From the IMG/VR virus record IMGVR_UViG_3300042520_000898, positions 1 to 24,998 of that record: a DNA stretch of 24,998 nt; one strand, 5' to 3'. The number at the start of each line of letters is the position of its first letter. Positions within the stretch are counted from its first letter, which is position 1. The stretch is from a virus. Below the pieces are notes generated by a model that saw nothing but the letters and a program-made list of their open reading frames with translations, was not told the origin of the DNA and searched no databases. This document shows, one piece after another, positions 15,901-22,381 of this stretch. Made by a program: the position numbers and the translations under genes.

Positions 15901-17022
15901 AGAAAGTGTTTCTTTATCCATCTTACCTTGAGCCGTTTGTCCTTGTTTTACAGGTTGGCCAGGTTCAGATGGTTTGGCAGATTGTGTTGCTGCTTTTCCT
16001 GGTTGTTCTTTTTTCTTAGGTTCATTTACAGGTGCATCGGTGGGCCCTTGTATTTTTGCAGCTTGAATATGTGCCGGATGGTCTTTTGGTAATCTCAAAG
16101 CATTTCTTGCTTTAATTTTCTTTTGTTTACCATCTGCTGCTGTATATGTAATATCTACATCTAAGTTTTTATTTGGAACTTCGTTAAGATATTCCATTAA
16201 CCATTCCTCAAACATTTCATTAGTTATAGTATTTCCAATTATTTCTGCAATTGGGTCATATGGGTCGTTCTTTTTATGCCAATCCGGTTCATCTGATGGA
16301 TGTTCCGTTTGATGTCTTGTAGGATGTGGTTCAGGTCTCATTTCGTAAGAAGGTTTTGTATTATTACTTTCTTCTACTGAACCTGTTGGTGCACCATTGA
16401 TATATCCACCTGGTAAAACTAACCCAACACCTATTCCACCCGGCATTCCATCTTCATTTAATTTTGAAGTAATCATTTTAAAAACTTCTCTATCAAATGA
16501 TGGGTATGCTTTTAAGAAAAACTTTTTTGCTACCTCTTTATTTGAACTTCCTAATTTTTTTCTAACATCAGTTCCACTTATTGGATTTGCTTCTGCAGGA
16601 ACTGGGTAATAATAACCAACCTCATCATAACCATATCCGGCTTTACCTTTGTATGGTTTAAAATATCCACTCTTTAACCTACTGGCATCCTTTTCTCCGA
16701 CTGCTGCAATGTATTGAGTAGTCTTACCATCGTATTTAGAAAGTATCTCTACGGGTCTGTAAGGGTTGTTTACTTTGACAAATTTAGATGCTGGTACTCC
16801 AAACATCTTAATTGCAATTTCTTTTTTCTCCTTAAATGTAAATGGAGATTTGTCTGAACTTGTATCGTTAGAGGTTCCAATATATACATTTGCTTTTCCA
16901 AATTTAGAAACTAAATCTTCGTAAGCCGCATAATGTCCTTTGTGGAATGGTTGAAATCTACCACCATATATAACAATAGTTTGTGTAACTATTGGTTTAT
17001 TTACTTCTTTCAATAAATTCAT
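12931..17022 (-). CDS. 1363-residue fusion: nucleotidylyltransferase + metallopeptidase + KxDG ligase-like domain
   Basis: Domains in order. (1) Residues about 14-188: a NMN/cytidylyltransferase-like fold with GGRFQPFHKGH (20-30, the HxGH nucleotide site) and ISGTDVR (148-154, the ISGTxxR motif). (2) 190-430: polar, Pro/Gln-rich linker. (3) 505-550: Gly/Ala-rich hydrophobic segment, possibly membrane-interacting. (4) About 610-725: metallopeptidase-like, with HEMVH at 678-682 and a candidate third zinc ligand Glu705. (5) 738-776: small domain GDTVLMGKFKNKKVVVKDIG onward, also seen alone or fused in other marine phages. (6) 960-1363: ligase/mRNA-capping superfamily nucleotidyltransferase, with EKTDG (Lys1006), FMNIEVIW (Glu1090), SEGLVF (1333-1338) and YKLTG (1345-1349). 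It is uninterrupted. Substrates are unknown. In cyanophages a cytidylyltransferase-like gene also lies among head genes. Confidence 0.85.
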   Translation of the reverse strand: MNLLKEVNKPIVTQTIVIYGGRFQPFHKGHYAAYEDLVSKFGKANVYIGTSNDTSSDKSPFTFKEKKEIAIKMFGVPASKFVKVNNPYRPVEILSKYDGKTTQYIAAVGEKDASRLKSGYFKPYKGKAGYGYDEVGYYYPVPAEANPISGTDVRKKLGSSNKEVAKKFFLKAYPSFDREVFKMITSKLNEDGMPGGIGVGLVLPGGYINGAPTGSVEESNNTKPSYEMRPEPHPTRHQTEHPSDEPDWHKKNDPYDPIAEIIGNTITNEMFEEWLMEYLNEVPNKNLDVDITYTAADGKQKKIKARNALRLPKDHPAHIQAAKIQGPTDAPVNEPKKKEQPGKAATQSAKPSEPGQPVKQGQTAQGKMDKETLSTTNPEAGQEQGPSPEQKLSGVELKSSAEKNIEKEKSSDFAKGYVKRIGDKIKSWSEEEKQFFKEKLHNGGSTERRSWGKAIMDKAKGAGLAIMRGLKHEAQEFKAAGQGVMKLMSGKKLDGHDKKAMLSVGKKIVITGLTAAITGGLAHGAAAFAKHVAIELIPHAIGEVTIGGVAKAAMFAEGTNPATTLNIFAAAIAERMENMKITPKIMEDMIDSYNNKKLESKFKLNENLSESKENSINHFVEYATKKLKLKETPKITLLSGREYSEAKTSLGGYNPMSKEIYVAIEGRLTADILRTLAHEMVHRKQDELGLVKDEVKDGATGSPIENQAHAVAGILMRNYGKINKQIYNESINIDVDKGDTVLMGKFKNKKVVVKDIGKDDYGMPTINGKKATTFRLGDKGQNIFKKDENIDEMKSTDVHFMNMIKLYRDSTFRKRINAYLFGKPNQNNPNAVAKVLRNMNYDEITQMEKELNLKPSFDEQIDELYNDVENFINNYLGEVSVNTGEDGVPDGGYVPKGKKRKLDGNDGVNKSEDWYTNGGYTQTDFPKADAIFGDEEGEERTITYSIKNLPEVDYVETEFIKEGLLLEGGAYGHMAHPFDDMDLTFGDLKNIISSALNGDLGVVREKTDGQALAISWKKGRLIAARNKGHLSNAGANALGIEGIASKFNNRGGLTDAYNFAMKDLSAAISSLSQKQREKIFGEGKNFMNIEVIWPTSVNVIPYGQALLVFHNCIEYDISGNSIGKVDGAESTLAGMIKQVNADVQSKYTIQGPPITSIPKNDDLNSKKGKYLSKLNKLQSEFSLSDSDNVADYHQSWWDWWITSNVPVKIDKITKESLIRRWAFGDKGFRLNTISNPELQKWAIQNDKVNVVKQQKNNIKPFEEIFLGVGADVLEFVGSVLTVHPDNAIRAMKDKLKSVAQQVRNGGDPSKIAKLKQELSRLNQLGGIEKIVASEGLVFVYNGKTYKLTGTFAPLNQILGIFYS

Positions 17023-17024
17023 GT

Positions 17025-17034
17025 ATATAAATAT
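17025..17034 (-). promoter_or_regulatory. ATATTTATAT gap motif (site 3)
   Basis: Third exact copy of the 10-mer, 2 bases before the ATG of the 1363-residue gene, within the 21-base gap after the small basic ORF. If it is a promoter element, the start of transcription would have to lie inside or downstream of the annotated ATG, so a role in translation is also possible. Confidence 0.22.
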
Positions 17035-17043
17035 CCTAAATTA

Positions 17044-17163
17044 TTAGAAACTCTTATAAACGAATGGGTCTCTTTTTTTTAATTCTGCTAATTTTTTTTG
17101 AAGCTTTTTTCTGTTTTGTCTGGTTTTGTACCAATCTTTAATTTTTTTAATAATTTTTTTCAT
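17044..17163 (-). CDS. Short basic phage protein (39 residues)
   Basis: ATG at 17161-17163 to TAA at 17044-17046, read by hand. The product begins MKKIIKKIKDWYKTRQNRKK and ends LAELKKRDPFVYKSF. It is about 40% Lys/Arg, helical, with an ELKKRDPFVY tail; I recall KKRDPFIY-like tails on short hypothetical proteins of marine T4-like phages, which favours a real gene over chance. It lies 5 bases after the E1-beta stop and 21 bases before the giant fusion gene, filling what would otherwise be a gap. Function unknown; nucleic-acid binding is a guess from charge. Confidence 0.6.
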   Translation of the reverse strand: MKKIIKKIKDWYKTRQNRKKLQKKLAELKKRDPFVYKSF

Positions 17164-17168
17164 ATTTT

Positions 17169-17705
17169 TTATTTATTGTATAATTCTGGGTATTCCGTTA
17201 ATATATGAATACCACCATTTTCAATTGCATATTTATAAGATAATTCAACATCTTGCCATGTTTTTAAATCATGTATTTCAATATTTGGACACATTGTTTT
17301 AAATTCTTCAATATAATTTGCTTTATGTTGGTGGCCAGGGTCTAATGGTGTGTCCGCACCTTTACCAACTCTAATAAGTATATTGACTTTGTTTTCCGTC
17401 ATTAATTCATATTTGTCAATGTGATTAACTAATTGATTTGTTGCTGATATAATAAAATCCCATCTTGGGTAGAATGTAATAACTCTTTTTCCAGTCATTG
17501 CCAAACCCAAACTCATACCCATTTGAGTTTCTTCCATAACAGGAACTTCAATCATTTTTTCTTTTGGTACATTTGTTAAAGTTGTACTCATAGGATTTCC
17601 GGCATAAACTATTTGTTGGCCGATGAATATTGTATCTTCCAATTTGGCCAGTTCTGTCATTACATTTATTAATGTATCTTTATATGATATTTCGTTTGTA
17701 TTCAT
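17169..17705 (-). CDS. E1-beta-like ThDP enzyme, pyrimidine-binding (PYR) domain only
   Basis: 178 residues. Similar to the N-terminal domain of 2-oxoacid dehydrogenase E1-beta/transketolase-type proteins: YKDTLINVMTELAKLEDTIF (8-27), IEVPVMEETQMGMSLGLAMT (52-71, where the Glu that activates ThDP is expected), VITFYPRWDF, and an HQHKANYIEEFKTMCPNIEI region. The C-terminal transketolase-like domain found in E1-beta (full length about 325) is missing, and the frame ends cleanly, so it is a minimal PYR-domain subunit. The partner PP-domain subunit is the E1-alpha-like gene at 23705, seven genes away in the same operon. ATGA overlap with the SGNH gene. Likely makes an acyl or ketol unit for a sugar; the exact reaction is unknown. 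Confidence 0.78.
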   Translation of the reverse strand: MNTNEISYKDTLINVMTELAKLEDTIFIGQQIVYAGNPMSTTLTNVPKEKMIEVPVMEETQMGMSLGLAMTGKRVITFYPRWDFIISATNQLVNHIDKYELMTENKVNILIRVGKGADTPLDPGHQHKANYIEEFKTMCPNIEIHDLKTWQDVELSYKYAIENGGIHILTEYPELYNK

Positions 17706-18562
17706 TTTATTTTATTAAATCTATTTGTTGAATTTATATTTTCTATAATATTATTTGCAATCACGTTATGGCATTCTTTTGATATATGTGAATCCATGGG
17801 TGGATTTTTTAAATTTTTAAAATCATTTCTTATAATAAGATTTGAATTTTCTGTTGTTAAATCCTGTATACAATTATATTCATTATCATTATATTTTAAT
17901 GTAATAAATCTTTCATTTAAAAATTTATCATTTTTTATGATATTAACATAATCGGGTGTCCAAGAAAGTAATTTTGTTTTTATACCCATTTTTTCATAAA
18001 AAATAAATTTTTCTTTAATATTATTAACAATATAATTTAATAAATCAACAGATTGCCATTCTTCATATGTTTTATTATTAGATTCCAACCATTCGTTAAA
18101 TATGTCAAAATCTGCCATGTTTAGTTCAAAATCTTTTTTAGGTTTATTATATGCATAACCTGCATTGAAAATATATTCTTTTCCTTTTAATACAAATTTA
18201 AATTTATTTCTATCCGGTTGGCTTGTTTGTAAAATAATATACGCAATATCCTCAAATTTATATTTTTCTTTATAAAAATGATTTCTCATTGGATTATTTT
18301 CAATTTGTAAACAATGGTTTATTAATTCAAATGAAACATCCTCATTACCACCATTTTCTAAATGTACTATTTCAAATGTTTCAAAATAATTTGCAACAAT
18401 TCTGGGGAATCTAATTGTTTTAATAAAATTTAAATGTGAATCAGTATATTCCGATTTTACAAATTGATTATCTTTTGGTAATACTATATTTGGTAATGTA
18501 GAATAGTGATGCAGTCCCTGTCCCCAAGTAAACGAATCTCCTGCGAATATAATTCCATTCAT
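17702..18562 (-). CDS. SGNH/GDSL-family hydrolase
   Basis: 286 residues. Block I is IIFAGDSFTWGQG with nucleophile Ser10; a Gly-Gly-Asn at 71-73 (LENGGNED) fits the oxyanion-hole Asn of block III; the C-terminal PPMDSHIS (about 254-261) supplies the catalytic Asp257/His259 pair of block V. These enzymes hydrolyse or transfer acyl esters, including O-acetyl groups on polysaccharides. There is no signal peptide, so it probably acts in the cytoplasm or on the virion. Placed between a methyltransferase and E1-beta in the sugar operon, it may add or remove an acyl group on the glycan. One-base overlap with the upstream gene, four-base overlap with the downstream gene. Confidence 0.8.
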   Translation of the reverse strand: MNGIIFAGDSFTWGQGLHHYSTLPNIVLPKDNQFVKSEYTDSHLNFIKTIRFPRIVANYFETFEIVHLENGGNEDVSFELINHCLQIENNPMRNHFYKEKYKFEDIAYIILQTSQPDRNKFKFVLKGKEYIFNAGYAYNKPKKDFELNMADFDIFNEWLESNNKTYEEWQSVDLLNYIVNNIKEKFIFYEKMGIKTKLLSWTPDYVNIIKNDKFLNERFITLKYNDNEYNCIQDLTTENSNLIIRNDFKNLKNPPMDSHISKECHNVIANNIIENINSTNRFNKIK

Positions 18563-19185
18563 TATTTAAGTTTTAAAATTATTGTATAAAATAAAGATTT
18601 TCCAGTCCAACCATAATCATTATATTCAACATATTCTATTGTAAAATCATCGTTAGTTAATTCAATAATATCGTTTTCGGTAACACCTTCACAATTTTCA
18701 ACAAGAATTATAACACCATCTTTATTTAAATAATTTTTAACATTTTTGAAAAAATTCTTATGAAAATTCATATTTTCGTCTAATGAAATTAATTCTTCAT
18801 GTTTACTTCTATATCCTCCAGGTCTTATTGTTTTAAAATGTGGTGGGTTACTAATAATTGTATCAATATCATTATTTGCAATCAATTCATTAAATCCATT
18901 TGATTGAATAAATTTAACATTATTTAAATTGTTTGTTTTTATTGTTTCGTTTATATGTTGTAAATTTTCATTGTTAATATCAACTAAATATAATTCATCA
19001 CAATATTTTTTGGCCAACAAGTGGAAACCCATAAATCCAGGGCCTGAACACATTTCCATAATATTTCCTTTCTTAATGAATTTTTTTACGTTTTCACTAT
19101 CCAATGCGTTTACACCAAATGTTGTTCCACCACCATCTAAGTGTGGTTCGTATGAAATTTTAATATTATTTGTTTCAAATATCAT
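18562..19185 (-). CDS. Class I SAM-dependent methyltransferase
   Basis: 207 residues. SAM-binding motif I is NIMEMCSGPGFMGFHLL (41-57) with the expected acidic residue after strand 2 (YLVDINNE, Asp69); NPPH at 113-116 (IISNPPHFK) is the catalytic motif IV type found in N5-Gln, adenine-N6 and some small-molecule N-methyltransferases (PrmC/HemK and MTS-like families). No DNA-recognition domain is evident. In the sugar operon an N- or O-methylation of a sugar is the likeliest job, but NPPH also allows a protein Gln or nucleic-acid target. TAATG junctions on both sides. Confidence 0.8.
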   Translation of the reverse strand: MIFETNNIKISYEPHLDGGGTTFGVNALDSENVKKFIKKGNIMEMCSGPGFMGFHLLAKKYCDELYLVDINNENLQHINETIKTNNLNNVKFIQSNGFNELIANNDIDTIISNPPHFKTIRPGGYRSKHEELISLDENMNFHKNFFKNVKNYLNKDGVIILVENCEGVTENDIIELTNDDFTIEYVEYNDYGWTGKSLFYTIILKLK

Positions 19186-20177
19186 TATGGTTTAGAATTT
19201 GGATTATATAAATGCTTATTTGCTTTATACCACTCAATGGTTTCTTTTAAAGCTTCTTTTATATTTCTCTTTGGTTTCCATCCTAAATCGTTAATCTTTT
19301 TAGATGATAATAATCTAATAGGAATCATTGGTGCTTTGTTATTAACATATTCAATTGGATTTGTATTACCATCTAATTCTTTAATGGTTGCAAGTGTTTC
19401 ATTTACTGTAAACCCTTCTCCATAACATACATTGAAAATATCATATGTATCGTTATTTTCTGCTACAAAGATAAAACCATCTGCCATATCTTCAACATGT
19501 AATAAATCTCTTACTTCCGTGCCATCACCCCAAACAGGAATTGGGTTTAAACCATCTGCTACTTTACGAATATTTGCAGGAGTAACGTGACATTTTTCAA
19601 AATCAAATTTATCATTAGGGCCAAATGCGTTTGAAGGTCTTACAATCAAGCACTGCATTGGTTCGTGAATCTGATTAGAAAAAAAATCACACAACATTTC
19701 ACCATATCTTTTCATACCACCAACTGCTTTATAAACAGGTAGCATTGGTGTAGCATGTATATTCATATCTTCGGTACAAAACTCAGTTCCCATATCAGGA
19801 TAAGTTGTGTTAGATGATATAAATAAAAACTTTCTAACTTTGTTTTTCCAACTTTGTTCCATTAAGTTTACATTCATCTCCACATTTGGAGTAACATGTA
19901 ATAGTGGGTTAAATTTGGTATCTAATGCATTTGATGTGTTTGCTGCACAATGGAATACTACATCCACATCTTTACTGATTAGGTCACAAAACTCTGCAGT
20001 TTGTAAATCTCCTTTGATGTGTTCTACTTCATTCGTTCCTTCGAAATCGTTTCTCAAATCTCTACTGAATGATGTTGAACGAAGGTTTCTATAACCCTTT
20101 TCGTATAGTAATCGTAATAAATGTGAACCTATAAATCCACTTGCTCCTGTAACTAAGACCTTGTCTGTTTTTTTCAT
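19185..20177 (-). CDS. NAD(P)-dependent sugar epimerase/dehydratase (SDR) 2
   Basis: 330 residues, the usual length for extended SDR sugar epimerases. The Rossmann motif is TGASGFIGS (10-18); VVFHCAANTS (74-83) and FLFISSNTTYPD (117-128, catalytic Ser/Thr) follow; RPSNAFGPNDKFDF and VRDLLHVEDMADGF (about 218-231) are the substrate-domain motifs. The catalytic YxxxK is atypical: Lys156 is in VGGMKRYGE, but the residue four before it is Val152, with the nearest upstream Tyr at 149. GDP-fucose synthase-, UDP-glucose 4-epimerase- or dTDP-hexose-type activity cannot be separated from sequence alone. Gap of 9 bases from the upstream glycosyltransferase-like gene. Confidence 0.85.
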   Translation of the reverse strand: MKKTDKVLVTGASGFIGSHLLRLLYEKGYRNLRSTSFSRDLRNDFEGTNEVEHIKGDLQTAEFCDLISKDVDVVFHCAANTSNALDTKFNPLLHVTPNVEMNVNLMEQSWKNKVRKFLFISSNTTYPDMGTEFCTEDMNIHATPMLPVYKAVGGMKRYGEMLCDFFSNQIHEPMQCLIVRPSNAFGPNDKFDFEKCHVTPANIRKVADGLNPIPVWGDGTEVRDLLHVEDMADGFIFVAENNDTYDIFNVCYGEGFTVNETLATIKELDGNTNPIEYVNNKAPMIPIRLLSSKKINDLGWKPKRNIKEALKETIEWYKANKHLYNPNSKP

Positions 20178-20186
20178 AACTTTGTT

Positions 20187-21383
20187 TTAAATATATATTG
20201 TTTCTTTTTTATAATTATTTATTTCATAAAATGCATTATCTTCTAATACCCATTTTATTAATTCTTTTGTTCTATCATTATCTTCTATAATTAATTCATG
20301 AACTCTTTTTTGATTTGCAATTAATCTATCTTTACATTTTAAATAAATTTCATGCATATTCAATTTTAATAATCTTTCAATTTCTTTTGCAATTAAATTA
20401 CATTTTAAATATAAAGGAGTATATTCCATATCAGTACTTGATAAATCATTTATTTCAATTTTATCATATGAATGGTCTATTATATCATCAAACATATCAA
20501 ATCCAAAACTTCTAAAATATTCAATTATTTTAGTATGTCCCAATAAAATTGGAAATTCTAAATTTAAAAATGGTTTTATAGATTTTTCAGTTATAAAATT
20601 TACTTTTGTTGGAATTGTTTCAGCTATTATATTAACATAAGCTTTATTAACAAATTGATTTTGTATTTTAAATCTATTATTAGATTCTTTCCAATTTGGG
20701 TCGTCTATATCTACTTTTAATTCAGGAATTTTTATTGAACGATACTCACATTCTTGTGCACTTAAATAACCAAAATCTTTATATTTTAATAATTTATTAA
20801 CCAATACAATTCTATGTGCTCTCATTGTATTATTTAAACATATGTACAATTTATCTCGTTTATTTTCATTCCATTTTACACCACCAATTATATTAAGACA
20901 TACATCGGTTCCGTTATTTATTTCTATATACTTATGAAATGTGTTATTATTACTATCACAAAAAAATCTAGGACCTGAAAATGGGTATGTAAATATTTCC
21001 CAATCTTGTTGGTCAAAATTTATAACATCTAATGGTGTGATTATTTTTTTTCGCTTATATGAAATATTATTTTCTTTTAAAAATTCACTCCATACTTTAC
21101 ACCTACTATCCAAATTATCAGCTTCTCCACTAAAATCAATCACAAAATCGTCACAAGATAAATTTTTTATTTTTTCAATATCTAGTTCATTTCTTTTACC
21201 ATAATCTAACCAATAACCATGTACGCAAATTATATTATAAAAATTTTTATTTTTTTCTTGGAGTGAATAAAAATTATTTTGCACAGAAATTCCACCATTT
21301 GTTGAAGTAAAAAATGAACAATCATATTTTTCTGATAATGATAATATTGTAAAATTATTGTTTAAATAAGTTTTGTATAACAC
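20187..21383 (-). CDS. Glycosyltransferase-like protein 2 (GT10-like C-terminal motif)
   Basis: 398 residues, beginning with GTG at 21381-21383 that overlaps the preceding TAG (TAGTG). The conserved core is KLYICLNNTMRAHR (178-191) and, near 250-310, YVNIIAETIPTKVNFITEK followed by PFLNLEFPILLG and EYFRSFGFDMFDDIIDHSYD. The E[TN]-x(n)-[FY][IV]TEK layout with a later P.[IL].G is reminiscent of the nucleotide-sugar region of GT10 fucosyltransferases. It is a paralogue of the protein at 22381 and its N-terminal 170 residues are unlike it. I infer a glycosyltransferase; the sugar donor and acceptor are unknown. Confidence 0.6.
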   Translation of the reverse strand: MLYKTYLNNNFTILSLSEKYDCSFFTSTNGGISVQNNFYSLQEKNKNFYNIICVHGYWLDYGKRNELDIEKIKNLSCDDFVIDFSGEADNLDSRCKVWSEFLKENNISYKRKKIITPLDVINFDQQDWEIFTYPFSGPRFFCDSNNNTFHKYIEINNGTDVCLNIIGGVKWNENKRDKLYICLNNTMRAHRIVLVNKLLKYKDFGYLSAQECEYRSIKIPELKVDIDDPNWKESNNRFKIQNQFVNKAYVNIIAETIPTKVNFITEKSIKPFLNLEFPILLGHTKIIEYFRSFGFDMFDDIIDHSYDKIEINDLSSTDMEYTPLYLKCNLIAKEIERLLKLNMHEIYLKCKDRLIANQKRVHELIIEDNDRTKELIKWVLEDNAFYEINNYKKETIYI

Positions 21384-22381
21384 TATAATCTACTTTTATA
21401 TTCTAAAATTGATTTTTTTAATCCTTCTTTTAAAGTTGTTTGTGGTAAGATACCATATTTTTTTTGTTTATCTGCACCTAAACATCTAATTGGGTCACCA
21501 TTTGTTTTTGTAGAATCCCATGTAATAAGTTTTGTTTTACCTGTGATTTCTTTATAACATTCAACAATGGTTTCAATTGTTTCTTTAATAGTTACTGCTT
21601 CTGCACATCCAAAGTTAATAATATCACTAACTTCTTTTTTAACTACATCAATTGCAGCTTGTGCAACATCATCACCAAATACAAAGTCTCTTTTAGATGA
21701 ACCATCTCCCCAACATACCATTTCTTCACCTTCTACATTAAATAATTTCCAAATATTAGAACTAATAACAGTTGCATCTTGTGCAAAGTTATCATTGATA
21801 CCATATATGTTTGAAGGTCTTATAACTGTCCAATTTTTCCAACCATATTGAACTCTCAACGAATCCAATGTCAATTCACCCATTCTTTTTGTCCAACCCG
21901 GATGCCAATCCAAACGAGATGGAGTAGATGCCCAAGTTTCTTCTTGTGACCAAATATCTTCTTCATTCATTACTTCTGCCGGCTTATAAACACCAACTGA
22001 TGAAAGATATACAAACCAATCAACCTTTGCATCAAACGATGCTTTAATCATATTAGTATTGAACATCAACATTGGGAATAGGTAATCTGCAGGTTGAGTT
22101 GATGACCTTGCTGGTGAACCTTTTACACCTGCAATATGTAATACGATATCTATTTTTTCATCTGCAAATAAACTTTCACAATGAGAAAGATATGTTAAGT
22201 CTGTTTTTACCAATTCCAATCTATCATTATATTGTCCTTTTAGAAAGTTTAAGTTTTCACTAAATCTAAGGTCTACTGCGTATACTTTTGCAGCACCTTC
22301 TTCTAAACATTTTTTAACTGCCGGCAATCCAACCAATCCGTTTGCTCCGGTTATAATAACTTTTTTTCCTGTAAATTCCAT
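21383..22381 (-). CDS. NAD(P)-dependent sugar epimerase/dehydratase (SDR) 1
   Basis: 332 residues. Rossmann motif TGANGLVG (11-18), IVLHIAGVKGSPA (79-91), VYLSSVGVYKPAE (124-136, catalytic Ser region), then HPGWTKRMGEL (160-170) and VIRPSNIYGINDNF plus KRDFVFGDDVAQA (about 231-243). Lys165 matches the catalytic Lys, but the position four before it, normally Tyr, is Pro161. RPSNIYG and KRDFVFGDDVA are typical of epimerase/GDP-fucose synthase-like enzymes. It shares operon logic with SDR 2 but is not a near-identical copy. Its start overlaps the preceding stop (TAATG). Confidence 0.85.
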   Translation of the reverse strand: MEFTGKKVIITGANGLVGLPAVKKCLEEGAAKVYAVDLRFSENLNFLKGQYNDRLELVKTDLTYLSHCESLFADEKIDIVLHIAGVKGSPARSSTQPADYLFPMLMFNTNMIKASFDAKVDWFVYLSSVGVYKPAEVMNEEDIWSQEETWASTPSRLDWHPGWTKRMGELTLDSLRVQYGWKNWTVIRPSNIYGINDNFAQDATVISSNIWKLFNVEGEEMVCWGDGSSKRDFVFGDDVAQAAIDVVKKEVSDIINFGCAEAVTIKETIETIVECYKEITGKTKLITWDSTKTNGDPIRCLGADKQKKYGILPQTTLKEGLKKSILEYKSRL

